Positions 1 to 10,900 of a stretch of DNA of 64,000 bases are shown piece by piece (position 1 is the first letter of the stretch; every line of letters begins with the position of its first letter). Under the pieces are notes generated by a model. The model saw only the letters and a program-made list of their open reading frames with translations. It had not been told where the DNA came from and searched no databases. This DNA comes from Medicago truncatula (taxonomy: Eukaryota; Streptophyta; Magnoliopsida; Fabales; Fabaceae). A program made the position numbers and the translations under genes. Location: NCBI RefSeq assembly GCF_003473485.1, contig NC_053047.1, positions 15,001 to 79,000 of the forward strand, in the 5' to 3' direction.

Positions 1-849
1 CAAGTGTACAACCACTACCTCCACTACTCTATTTTGTCCACGCTACAAGACAAGACAACAGCTATGCCTGCAGATTTTGTGCCTTCAAGATGGGAATGAA
101 TTTGAAGCTAATTCTTCAAAGGACTACACCCAAATCAGGCAAAGGATTACTGGTGAATGATCAAAGGATTTCAAACGACTCTTTAGACGTGCTAATTATC
201 TCAACGTCTCTTTCACGCCTCTATATAAAGGAGTGAAGACTTGAAAATTGTGTAGTGAGATATACAAGTTAAAAAGCGCCAAAACTCTGTCAATTTGATT
301 CTACAAAGCACACTGAATTTCTGCACTGATTTGATACATCTTAGAAATTCAAAAGTCTAGAGTCTTAATTGTATTGTATTGTGAACACCACTGATTGTAT
401 ATCAAGTGTTCAAGTCAAACTTAATTCATTGTATTTTTGTTTGATCAGAAGCCTCTTGCCTGCGTGCTTGAGCATTAGAAGACTCTTGCTTAGTGCTTGA
501 GCATTGGAAGACTCTTGCGTGTGTGCTTGAGCATTTTTGAGAAGTCTCATACTTAGAGAGTATTGAGCATTTGTAATCTTTGTGATTATAGTGAAATCTC
601 CTTGGAAGTGCAAGGGGGACTGGACTACTTCCGATTTGTGGAAGGAACCAGGATAACTGCTTGTGTCTTTGTCTTTCTTTTCTCTGCTCTGTTCTTTTCC
701 GCTGCAATCTGATTCTGATCATTTCATCAGAAGCACCCACAAACTGCTTCTGAAGTTTTATCAGAAGAAGTATTTTTAGAGAGAAAAAGAAAACACAATT
801 CAACCCCCCCCCCCCCCCCCCCCTTCTTATGTTTTTCACACCTTCAACA
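1..849 (+). mobile_element. SIRE/copia-type LTR, 3' part (solo or 3' LTR)
   Basis: The stretch reads like the end of a SIRE-type Ty1/copia long terminal repeat. It has a TATA box (ctatataaag, 221-230) followed by a transcribed leader, then a run of 20 C at 804-823 and the terminal words ttcttatgtttttcacacct. In intact elements of this group the methionine-tRNA primer site follows directly; it is absent here, so this is a 3' LTR or a solo LTR. The 5' end lies outside the window. Family assignment is by recall of the terminal pattern, not by alignment. Confidence 0.6.
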
Positions 850-970
850 TATACAATCAAAGTTCTAACATCAAAATCCCAATTTTTTCTCTAAACTTTC
901 ATCTAGTATCTGTTACCTAAATACTCAAATTAAGAGTGTCAATTTAAAATTACCTTGAACTTAATAAATA

Positions 971-1066
971 ACAGATTTTTTTTTTGTGGTGTCCGGGATT
1001 TAAACCCTAGATATTGCATATATTATGCATTATCTCTATCAACTGAGCTAAACTCACGGGGATATT
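971..1066 (-). mobile_element. tRNA-derived SINE
   Basis: On the minus strand this is a short Pol III retroposon. It has an A box (tagctcagttgatagag), a B box (gggtttaaatcc) and an A-rich tail, seen on the plus strand as a T run at about 976-985. It is flanked by a perfect 10-bp direct repeat, ttaataaata, at 961-970 and 1067-1076, which I take as the target-site duplication. It is too divergent and too long after the B box to be a working tRNA. Confidence 0.75.
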
Positions 1067-1452
1067 TAATAAATAAGGGCTTAAATATGCTATTAGTCCT
1101 GTAAATATTTTTTTTACAAGGACGAAAATTAATTCACGCCTAAATTACATGGACGAATTGCATATTTAAGCCATAATAAATAAATATATGAATAAACAAA
1201 TAAAACATCTAAAATAATTATTAATTATAATTATTATTAATACGTGTGTTATTCACTAAAAAAAAAAAAAAAAAACACAACAAAATCGCAAACGGCAGGC
1301 AGCAGGGACAAACTGAAAATCGCAAACCTTAACAAAGAGAGTGAAGCAAGAAACGGCAACACCAGAATCACAAATCGCAAGCAGGAAGAGAAGTAAGTAA
1401 TTGATTTGTGTAAAAAAGATAAGATTCATATTCCTTCTTCTCCTGTTCTTGT

Positions 1453-1696
1453 ATTCTTGTGCTTTTTTTTTAATATGAGATTCGATTCCTTTTCTCCTGT
1501 TCAAAATTTCTGAATTTTCAAGTCTGCAACGGCCGCAACGGCGATTTTCCTGTGATTTTTGTTCTCGGCGTGAAAAGGTCCAAAAACGGTCATGGTGGCT
1601 GCTGATACCGTTTTGTAACGGCCGCAATCCCGGTACCGGTCCTTTTTTTGAAACCTTGGCAGCCGTCCACTTGGTTGGCCACCGTCTAACTGCTCG
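1453..1696. repeat. 244-bp dispersed repeat, copy 1
   Basis: This GC-rich block contains reiterated aacggccgcaacggcg motifs. It is matched without gaps and with a single visible mismatch by 6488-6731; the flanks of the two copies are unrelated. It lies in the predicted leader intron of DPH4. No terminal inverted repeat or target-site duplication was found, so the element class is unknown. Confidence 0.8.
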
Positions 1697-2464
1697 TTGC
1701 CACCATCTGGGTTCTATCCATCTCAGTAAGTTAATTTTGGACCAAACCCTAGATTATTTTCCATTAATCATGAAATTAACACTGTTTTAATGTATTTAAT
1801 TGTTAACTCCCTAGTCTAATTTCACTTCTTCTTCATGATTAAATCCCATTTCCCCCAAAATTCTATAATTTGAAATAAGTATTTAGTGTATTCATTAATT
1901 TGATAATGGAAATTTAAATGAAATGTATATAAGTATTTTATAATGCATTAAAAAACAAAATATCATTTTTATGCTTTAAGAATTGTTTCTGTATAATTGC
2001 ATTATGATTTCTGAGTTGCTTGAAAAAAAAATAATTCATGAATCAAACAGTGTTCTGAGTTTATATGCTTTATGTTCATTTTGAAGATGAAGTGTTTAAA
2101 TTTGAAGTATTTCACAGTTGAAAATGATTAGAAAGTTGTCATTTTAAGGGTTCTATTTTGGAACAGTACCTGTTTGAATTGAAACATGATTATTAGACGA
2201 ATATGTTAGTGGTTTTCGGTTAAATTTTCGTAGGTGTTGTTCGAGATTTAAGGGCTCAAAAGTGCATTATTGGAGGACTGAACTTTCTGAATGTTTTTTT
2301 TAAACTCGCTAAGATATTTCAGATTTTCTTCGCTTGTTATTGATGATTATATGAAACTAAAAATACAATTTTCGTGGATTTTAGGATTTGTGAAATATGG
2401 TTCGAGTTGTCTTGACTAGACTAGTACTTTTTACGTGATAGTATGACTGTTTGTTGTTTCTGAC

Positions 2465-3034
2465 ATGTCTTTGCTGAATGCAGACAACGTTGCGAAAATG
2501 ATTCTTGACAATCATGGCATTGAGGAAACTCATTATGAGGTTCTCAATGTTAAGGAAGATGCAGATTATGAAGAAATTCGTGCTAGTTACCGGAGTGCTG
2601 TACTCAATTTACATCCTGATAAGTTATTGAAGACATACGATACATCCGACAGTAATCAAAGAACTTCAGAGAGATTTCTCAAAGTACAAAAGGCCTGGGA
2701 AATTCTAAGCAATTCAAGCTCTCGTTTGTTATATGACAAGGAGCTTCAAAGATCAAGGCGTGATGCATTGGCTGCCGAAGTCGCAGAAGATTTAAGCTTT
2801 CATGATATGACAGTTGAAGATGCCGATGAAGCATTAGAACTGTTTTATCAATGTCGATGTGGTGATTACTTCTCCGTCGACTCATTGGAATTGTTGAAAA
2901 TGGGGTATTCCTTATTGAGAAATGGAAATAGTATATCTATACTCAATGGTGATACTTTACCAGGATCCGTGATTCTTCCTTGTGGATCTTGTTCGTTAAA
3001 AGCTCGTTTGATACTCAGTATGGATAACAATTGA
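2465..3034 (+). CDS. DPH4: DPH4, J-domain protein of diphthamide biosynthesis
   Basis: The protein is 189 aa from this ATG. An N-terminal J domain (about residues 20-95) carries the HPD motif in LNLHPDKLL. A C-terminal CSL-type zinc finger has its four cysteines in QCRCGDYF and LPCGSCS. J domain plus CSL finger is the Dph4/DPH-J architecture; in the known family it supports the first step of diphthamide synthesis on elongation factor 2 in the cytosol. The coding part is a single exon. The start is uncertain: a perfect donor (GTAAGT, 1393) and an acceptor (gcag, ending 2483) suggest a leader intron, in which case translation starts at the ATG at 2498 (178 aa), just before ILDNHGIEETHY. The upstream leader would be about 1275-1392. 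Confidence 0.9.
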   Translation: MSLLNADNVAKMILDNHGIEETHYEVLNVKEDADYEEIRASYRSAVLNLHPDKLLKTYDTSDSNQRTSERFLKVQKAWEILSNSSSRLLYDKELQRSRRDALAAEVAEDLSFHDMTVEDADEALELFYQCRCGDYFSVDSLELLKMGYSLLRNGNSISILNGDTLPGSVILPCGSCSLKARLILSMDNN

Positions 3035-4375
3035 ATTATTGACATTTTTTGCATGACTGAGGAGGATTGAGATTATTATTATGTTTACAGAAGATAGCAA
3101 ACTAATGGCAGCTGCTCATTATCAAGTGCTGTGAATTGCGAATCGCGGAAAGTAGCAACTGGTTCAAATTTCTCCATGCTACGGTGCTGCCATAGCCGCA
3201 ATTTGAGAACAATTTACTGAATTGTGTTTCACAGGACACTAGTTACGATGTAGCGCTGTTGCGCCGCTATATGCTACTCGACAACATCACCGTTATTGGT
3301 AAAAAAAATCCTTTGGCAGAAACAGGAACTGCCATTTTCATTGTAGAGTTTCAAAATTGGGATTGGATGATATTAGTTTTTATTTTTTATTTTATTTTTT
3401 AAGAAAGGATGGTATTAGTTTATTGTCATCTCACTTATTATAATCAATTCACAGTATTAGAAATTTTTTTCTTGTAAACCAAGAAAAATTGAGACGTTTT
3501 CAAACATGTACTATTTGAATATTGAGCACCAGCCACTGTTTATTATGAACTACTACAATTGTGCTTAGCTATTCAGTGATCTATCAGTTTTAATATTTAT
3601 CCTTTGTGAAGTTTCTAACTTCTATACTCACATTGTGATTGTTCTTTACTAATCCTTTGGTTAATTTCTATGATTATATATTAGTATGATACCTTAGACA
3701 GACACCGAAGAGGAATTTTTAGATTTACATACAAATAAGGATTTTGCCAAAAAAGAGATGGTAAATTTGATAATGTTGTCTCTTAACAATAAATTATCTG
3801 TAATTGAAGTCAAATGCGTAATTTCCATACGTCTTTTTAACAAATTTGCAAGTGAAAACAACAAATTTCCGGTAAAAGAGCTTTCATAGCATGTACTTGA
3901 TGAAAATTTCTAAAATGATCAACTCAATTCAAATCCCCTTCTTATGTCTCCTCCACCTTCAATTGTTATTAGAATTTAGAACAAATGAAGTTTTAAGTCA
4001 ATAATTCAGTTCTCAGTAGTCAGTTGCGTATAAACAACGTATAAAAACATTCATAATAATTTTTCTTGATTTATTTTGCATTTAAAACAGCGGAATTTGA
4101 TTAATTGTCGATGTCTATAGTATCTTATCCATATTTCACAACCGTCAAACACAATCTTAAGAGAATTTTGAAATAGTTCTGAAAAACATTGTCCTGCTAA
4201 TTGCTATACCTATCTTTCGTACACTAGTTAAATTCGAAAGTTCAATATAACAACTATGTGTGAACGAAAATTACGGTGAAATTTGAAGCAGATGCAAAGT
4301 GGTAAAAACATATTTATCAAATTGCTGTAAATTGAGCAATTTAATTATGATGTTTATTCGTAATTTAGAGCTTAC
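3035..4375. other. Intergenic, nothing recognised
   Basis: AT-rich spacer downstream of DPH4, expected to hold its 3' UTR. I see no open frame with homology, no terminal repeats and no RNA gene. The final exon expected for the neighbouring alpha-SNAP fragment was looked for here and not found. Confidence 0.5.
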
Positions 4376-4875
4376 CAAAAGAGACATGCTATCAAACTCC
4401 TTGACAACTTGAGTAAACTTTCCAACATCTTCTTCATCAATTCAGTTGGTGAATAACTGAGTACAGAATCAATAATCGCTTATATTGAAAAAGAATCTTT
4501 CTTCTAATGTCCTAGTATAATTTACTAAGTCATGAAAAGTTAATGATGAAATTTCACTATAAGCAATATACCGCCAGAAGTCTATATTCACGTGTTCCGG
4601 AAAATGTTGGATCCAGTTCCTGCAAAAACAGAAAAACACATCTAAATAATTTAGTACCTGGTGAATGGTGATATATATTCAGTCTTTAGATGTAAATTCT
4701 TGAAAGATATTAGACCTGATATCGCACTAATGCATTGGTAATTGCAACAACATCCCCTTTACAAAGTTGGCAAATCCCCGCATTAAGAAGATATCCTTCA
4801 ACTCCATACTTCAACAAATTATTGCTGAGAGACTGGCGAGCTATCTCTTCGTAAATTTCAATCCATTTCTGATAT
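4376..4875 (-). pseudogene. alpha-SNAP gene fragment (three exons)
   Basis: Three minus-strand exons match the C-terminal third of alpha-SNAP, the NSF adaptor for SNARE disassembly. Exon A (4716-4875) encodes [18 protein letters not shown] followed by [20 protein letters not shown]. Exon B (4572-4619) encodes ELDPTFSGTREYRLLA. Exon C (4376 to about 4432) encodes IDEEDVGKFTQVVKEFDSM. Splice sites are still visible around the exons. Exon C has lost a base just before IDEEDV, so the frame runs into TGA. The N-terminal exons are missing upstream, where a LINE remnant begins, and the last exon is missing downstream. This is a truncated, frameshifted pseudogene that keeps introns, so it arose by DNA-level duplication and not by retroposition. 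Confidence 0.85.
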
Positions 4876-5128
4876 CTAGAGAATATTAAAAAAAGATGAA
4901 GCAATTAACGTTAAATCTTTACCATAAAGAGAAGGATATAATAAAGTTCCTTCCAATTCACATTATTCTAGCTGTTAGTTTGTTACTGCTCTAATTCACA
5001 AATGTCATACACATCAACTTATGAGTAAGAACAAACAGCAATAGACTAATGTTGTTTGAAAATTATATAAATGGAAGTTTCTTTAAGATTGTATATCAAA
5101 CTAGTATATTCTTTGACCTTAGCTGATC

Positions 5129-6290
5129 TCAACGTGGGAGGAGGTGGGGTAGAGAAGGTGAAATAAAGGAAAATCGGCTTGTTAGACTTAAAAAACTGAA
5201 CGAGTTTGATGATATGTCTGATACCGGTACTGCACGAACCGGAATTGATTGAGTATGTGTGTTGACCGGAATTGGTGTAGCCTGTGTTGTCTGAGTAACT
5301 GGGACCGTCATCCTGGTAGTGGTAGTAATTGTAGAACTAACAGACGGAACCCACGTCCTTTACCTCCAATGGCCGAGGTAGAAGGACCCATATCCTTGCT
5401 TTGTGGTGCCTTAGGGGGCGCAGCCACATTATCTTTAACATGTTGTTTCCCTCGATTCTCTTTATCCTTGGCGGCTTGCGGATTTAACCATTTGCAAGTA
5501 TTGCTATTATGACCAATGGACTAACAATGATGGCAAAACAGAGGTCCCCCCCATATTGGATTTCCACCATTAACGCAAAACCATCGCATTCAACAAGAAT
5601 CTCATCATATGCTTTCTTCGATAAATCAATGTCCACCAAAATGCAAGCATAATGACCAAAAATACGATTTTTAGTTAGTCCATCAATATCAATAGGTGTT
5701 TCCAACCGCACTTGCAATTTCCTTCAAGTCTCCCGCCAATATTCTTGCGGTAGTTCTACCAAACGTATCCAAAGTGATACATGAGTCTGTTTCTGCGTCT
5801 GAAATTTAAAGTCTTTGGTCCATTGTGAAAATCTCAACAAACCAGGCTTAAGATTTACCGTCCCTACTGCCCATATTTTTTTTGAAGTCCTCCGCCGAGT
5901 CAAAGTGAAAGTCATAATACCACTTACCAAGAAGCACCATTTTCCAGCTTGCCGTTGTCTTCCAAATTTTTCCAATTTTAATACTGAGAACATGTGCAGA
6001 GTAAGGTTTGTCCCCTTCGTTAAGAGTCAATCGAGCCCTTAACACTTTTCGACAATCTTCGAGTCCCTTATGGTATTCATCTTGACAGATTTTGATGCTT
6101 AAAGCATCACCTTTGATGCAAGGAGAAGGGAAAGGCATGTCATCCGTAACATTAGTCCCCGCAAGAGCTGCTGGGAAAGATAATGGTGTTATAGTAGGTT
6201 GCATCGTTTTTGCAGAAGTTACCAAAGCTGTAGAGGGTGTAGTCTCCGACACACACGGCCATTGGCACGCGTATGCCATCTGTAAACTGA
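5129..6290 (-). mobile_element. Decayed LINE (L1-type) ORF1 remnant
   Basis: Minus-strand reading frames at 5848-6279, 5724-5993 and 5484-5717 together resemble the plant LINE ORF1 with a DUF4283 domain. Recognisable pieces are the IKICQDEYHKGLEDCRKVL stretch, LLRFSQWTKDFKF with LWIRLVELPQEYW, and ILVDIDLSKKAYDEILVE followed by GFALMVEIQYGGDL. The expected zinc knuckle is damaged. The frame changes between segments, so the element is dead. No reverse transcriptase follows, so it is also truncated. Confidence 0.7.
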
Positions 6291-6487
6291 AATCGATCCA
6301 CCAAAACCAGTCCTAGTATTGATACACGTGTGGTTCAACCTTTGTAATGCACCGAGGCATTAACGCGGTTGCGCGACCCCAATTTTAAGAACCAGCACAC
6401 TATAAAGTAATTTAACAAAATGTGTAACAAATTATTTTACACTTTGCTAAAAAAAAAAAAATATATTTACGCTATCACCACATACAA

Positions 6488-6731
6488 ATTCTTGTGCTTT
6501 TTTTTTAATATGAGATTCGATTCCTTTTCTCCTGTTCAAAATTTCTGAATTTTCAAGTCTGCAACGGCCGCAACGGCGATTTTCCTGTGATTTTTGTTCT
6601 CGGCGTGAAAAGGTCCAAAAACGGTCACGGTGGCTGCTGATACCGTTTTGTAACGGCCGCAATCCCGGTACCGGTCCTTTTTTTGAAACCTTGGCAGCCG
6701 TCCACTTGGTTGGCCACCGTCTAACTGCTCG
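6488..6731. repeat. 244-bp dispersed repeat, copy 2
   Basis: Ungapped partner of 1453-1696, 5,035 bp away; the one difference I see is cggtcacgg here against cggtcatgg. Both copies end at ctaactgctcg and then diverge completely. The short plus-strand open frame that starts in it has no recognisable product. Confidence 0.8.
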
Positions 6732-7700
6732 CGCCGGCCGTTTTTCTTCTAAATCAACAGGTGAGTTTTTGGTTCTTTCTATGGTTTTATTTTTCTCTCT
6801 TAGTTTCTTCTCTTCTGTCTCTTATTCTGCTGTTTCATCTTTTCAATTCTCTCTTACTCTGCTGTTTCATCTTCTCCATGTATGTTTCATCTTCGTCATC
6901 ATAATTCAATATGGGTAAATGCTTTTATCTTTCTTTTGGTGATTGCTCTCTAGGTGTTTGTGTTTATGTCTCTGTGAAATGGACAAATGGTTTTGTTTTT
7001 GTTTTGGAGTTTCTTTTGTGGGGTTGTTTTATTTTGATTAGTGGATTAAGTAGTGTTATAAGGTCTATAATGGGGTTTGATAATTCAAGTTTAGTAATAG
7101 GGAATGGATTTTGTCATGTTGTTTCTTGTGCTTTGAGAGTTTTATAGGTGTTATTTAAAAATTATTATTATACACAGTTATACAATCCTTCTTAACATAA
7201 GAATAGAAGATAGTGTGGTAATTGTACCAAAAAAAAAAAATGGTGTGGTAAAACCTAAATTAGTAAATTATCCTTTTGGACACGTGTCACCTGTTGAGCT
7301 ACTTCAACTTAATATGTTATTTAAATATTCCTTAAAAAAATACATTTACTAATGTAAAAAATTAATATAAATATAGGCTAATAAGCTTAAAGGATTAATC
7401 AGCTCATAGGTAAAATTAATTGAGTCGAACTTTTTCCATGAGATATTGATATTATAGGCTAATAAACTTAAATCATTCCAATTTAAAAAATATTCATAAC
7501 AAATTTATATTATACAATTTATTAAAACATTGTTGTTATTAAAAAAGATAAACATATTCTGTTTCTTTTAAGCAGATAAACGATAGGTTTGTTACATATT
7601 TTGTTGAATTTTGTAGTTTTAATGAAAAGAGGAAAAATTGTTTTAACCTATTTTTTATTTTATTTAATAAAACTTGTTTTTCGATTGTTGTGACTATTTT
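6732..7700. other. Intergenic, AT-rich
   Basis: After the 244-bp repeat the sequence is T-rich with small open frames of hydrophobic, low-complexity composition. I recognise no gene here. The segment from about 7700 to 7822 is the likely promoter and leader of the cap methyltransferase. Confidence 0.4.
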
Positions 7701-7959
7701 TTCATACAGTCAAAAAAGTTGCTCTTTACCGCTCTCCGCTACTACTCACTGGCTGCAGCCTCCCTCACTCACGCAAACCGGGACACGTTCCTTCTTTCTC
7801 GCGCCTGATAACATTAACACAAGTAATTGAATCTTCTCAAAATCTCTATCGTGCATTTTTAGGGTTTTTGGATTTTGTCAATTTCTATATCTCTCTAATT
7901 GTATTCAATTGATTACGCAATTTGTATTATTCTTAATATATTTAATCATTGTAGGTCTT

Positions 7960-10900
7960 ATGAAACGAGGGTACCGAGAATCTCCTTCAACCTCATTCGG
8001 TTCACCTCATTCTAAACCTAGACATAATTCTCAAGGTATTGCTCTTTGCACCTCCCATTTTTGCTACTATAATTGTTAAAAACAAGTATCAGATTGAGCT
8101 TTGCTGAATTTATAATTTAATGTATATCAAAGCTCACCTAATTCTGCAATACTAAGTTTGCGCATGAACTCTTTGTATCAATCAATATTGTAAAGTAAAA
8201 ACAAGGATTTTAAGTAAATGCCTGTTTCTGCAATTTAAGTAGCATACCGTGATTGAGGCTGCAACTGTTGCATTTAACTGCAATTCTCTACCATTTCGAG
8301 GATAGTGACACAAGTGTAACCGTTATTGCAACCACCATTTGAAATACTAGAAAGAACTAGAAGTAGATAGCTTCTAAATCGTAAAAACTTTATGACGAGT
8401 TACCAATTACCATACTTGTAGTATGTGTGCTTTTCTTTCCTTTTTCGGTTCAACCTCATTCGGTTCACCTCATTCTAAACCTAGACATAATTCTCAAGGT
8501 ATTGCTCTTTGCACCTCCCATTTTTGCTACTATAGTTGTTAAAAACAAGTATCTGATTGAGCTTTGCTGAATTTATAATTTAATGTATATCAAAGCTCAC
8601 CTAATTCTGCAATACTAAGTTTCTGCGTATGAACTCTTTGTATCAATCAATATTGTAAAGTAAAAATAAGGATTTTAAGTAAATGTTTGTTTCTGCAATT
8701 TGAGTAGCATACCGTGATTGAGGCTGCAACTGTTGCATTTAACTGCAATTCTCTACCATTTCGAGGATAGCGACACAAGTGTAACCGTTATTGCAACCAC
8801 CATTTGAAATACTAGTAAGAACTAGAAGTAGATAGATTCTAAATTGTAAAAACTTTATGATGAGTTACCAATTACCATACTTGTAGTATGTGTGCTTTTC
8901 TTTACTTTTTTTCCCGGTGAAAGCTTACGCTGTTTTTGTTTAGGCGATGAAAATTTCCTGGAGGATGAAAGCACGAAGAATTACGCTCGGAAAGTAGCTG
9001 ATCATTATAGTGCAAGGTCCAACCAGACCCTGGAAGAACGAGAAGCTAGTCCAATAATTCATTTGAAGAAACTTAATAATTGGGTATGCGAGTATTCTGT
9101 CGTATATGATTTTGTTGTCACCAGTGTTGCATGATTTTTTTTAATAAGTGTAATTCTATTATTTAACAGATTAAGAGTGTCTTAATTCAACTCTATGCTC
9201 GCCGAGGAGATGCAGTACTTGACCTTGCCTGTGGCAAGGTAGGTATTAATGATTTTCAGCTCTTGTTTATATACGGCAACTCATTCCCAATTTCTTGGCT
9301 TACCTTTCATTTTTTCTTTTCACCAGGGTGGTGATCTTATCAAATGGGACAAGGCCAAAATTGGATATTATGTTGGTATTGACATTGCTGAAGGTTCAGT
9401 AAGTGTTACAATTTACTGTACTGGTTTTCCTTATCCGGATTGTTTATATAACCACTTCCATCATATCATATTAACATGCATTTAAATAAATATTTTTCAA
9501 CACAATTTGTCAAGTCATTTCTATATAACAAATTATGGATACACTTTTAACTGAACCTTGTCTTTTTCATTCTATTATTTAACAAGTCTTGCTTAGTAAA
9601 CAACACTATTTCTATTTCAAATTGTAAAACATCGATATAAATTTTTATGTCCTTGCTAGTGGTAGTAAATTTACCAATGTAACTATATATTCCCCTAATT
9701 CTAGTGAAACATTGTTTACCTTATTTTTCCAAGCTATTTGCCATTGCCATTGCCATATATTTGTAGTCTAAGCTCAACAATCTATGCAGATCAAAGATTG
9801 CCGTACCCGTTACAATGGTGATGCCGACCATCATCAGCGACGTAAGAAGTTTACATTTCCTGCTCGCCTCTTATGTGGAGATTGTTATGAGGTGATTACT
9901 ATTTTTATTAAAAATCTTCAATTTTATGCTTGGTAAATTTATGTTTTATAGCTAACATTCAATCTTGGTTTATACATTACTCATAGACATTCACAATGTT
10001 TGGCAACAAATTGAAAATGGTATGAAAATGAGCAGATATTGCAAAATAGATGGAATATTACATTCAAAACTTTTTCTCTTTCCGTCAAATTCATTCTCCT
10101 CAACCACTCTATACAAAATGATTGTAAATGTGCATTGGTAAACTTAAAGAAAATTTTGGCACATACTGTGTCGTTTTTGATAAATTTTCTCTTTCTCTGT
10201 TATTGTTAGCATACTGTGCTTCCATACCTCTTGACATGGCAACTTCAAAACCAGAAAATTATAACTTTTAAATGTTTAGTCACCTAGAGAGAGTGATATG
10301 ATTTTCAGCTTCGATTAGGATTTATGTATTTTTTTAGATGATAAAAGTATGTTCATGTCATTTACAATTTCAGGTTCGCCTGGACAAAGTTCTTGCGGAA
10401 GATGCTCCTTTTGATATCTGTAGTTGCCAGGTAAATAATGGACTCTTTTGTTAATATACATCATTCATGTATTTGGCCAGGGATAAAAAAGGATGTGTGC
10501 TACTAGTAAATGTGATATCTATAGAAGTAGTCTCTCCTAGAAACTACATTGTTACTCTGCATCAACTTTTGTTCCATATTTTCTTGTTAAATATCCATAT
10601 GTATTTCTTTTATTGCACTCTTCGCAATTAGATTTGTTCTCGCAAAGTCCCTGTTCTACAACGATTCTGTTATACAAATAAAAGAAACTTGTTAAGGCAG
10701 TGATATGTCTACCATTTATATTTATATTCTTGATACGACGGACATTTTTTCTCTTTCAAATATCAAAATCACAATACTGCTTTGTCGGTACAACCTACAA
10801 ATAATATTGCTATACTGTTTTGTTTACATTCTTTTAGCTTAGTACATTCAACTCACAAACTTATTTGCATCTTGAAAGTGTTGATTTCTAATTTGATATA

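Noticed and set aside
802-860. A gene in the poly(C)/poly(G) frame of the LTR
   Set aside because: The poly-Gly stretch is translation of a homopolymer in a retrotransposon LTR.
6691-7147. Small protein genes in the T-rich region after the second 244-bp repeat
   Set aside because: The frames are low-complexity Phe/Ser/Val text, have no splice or homology support, and one starts inside the repeat.
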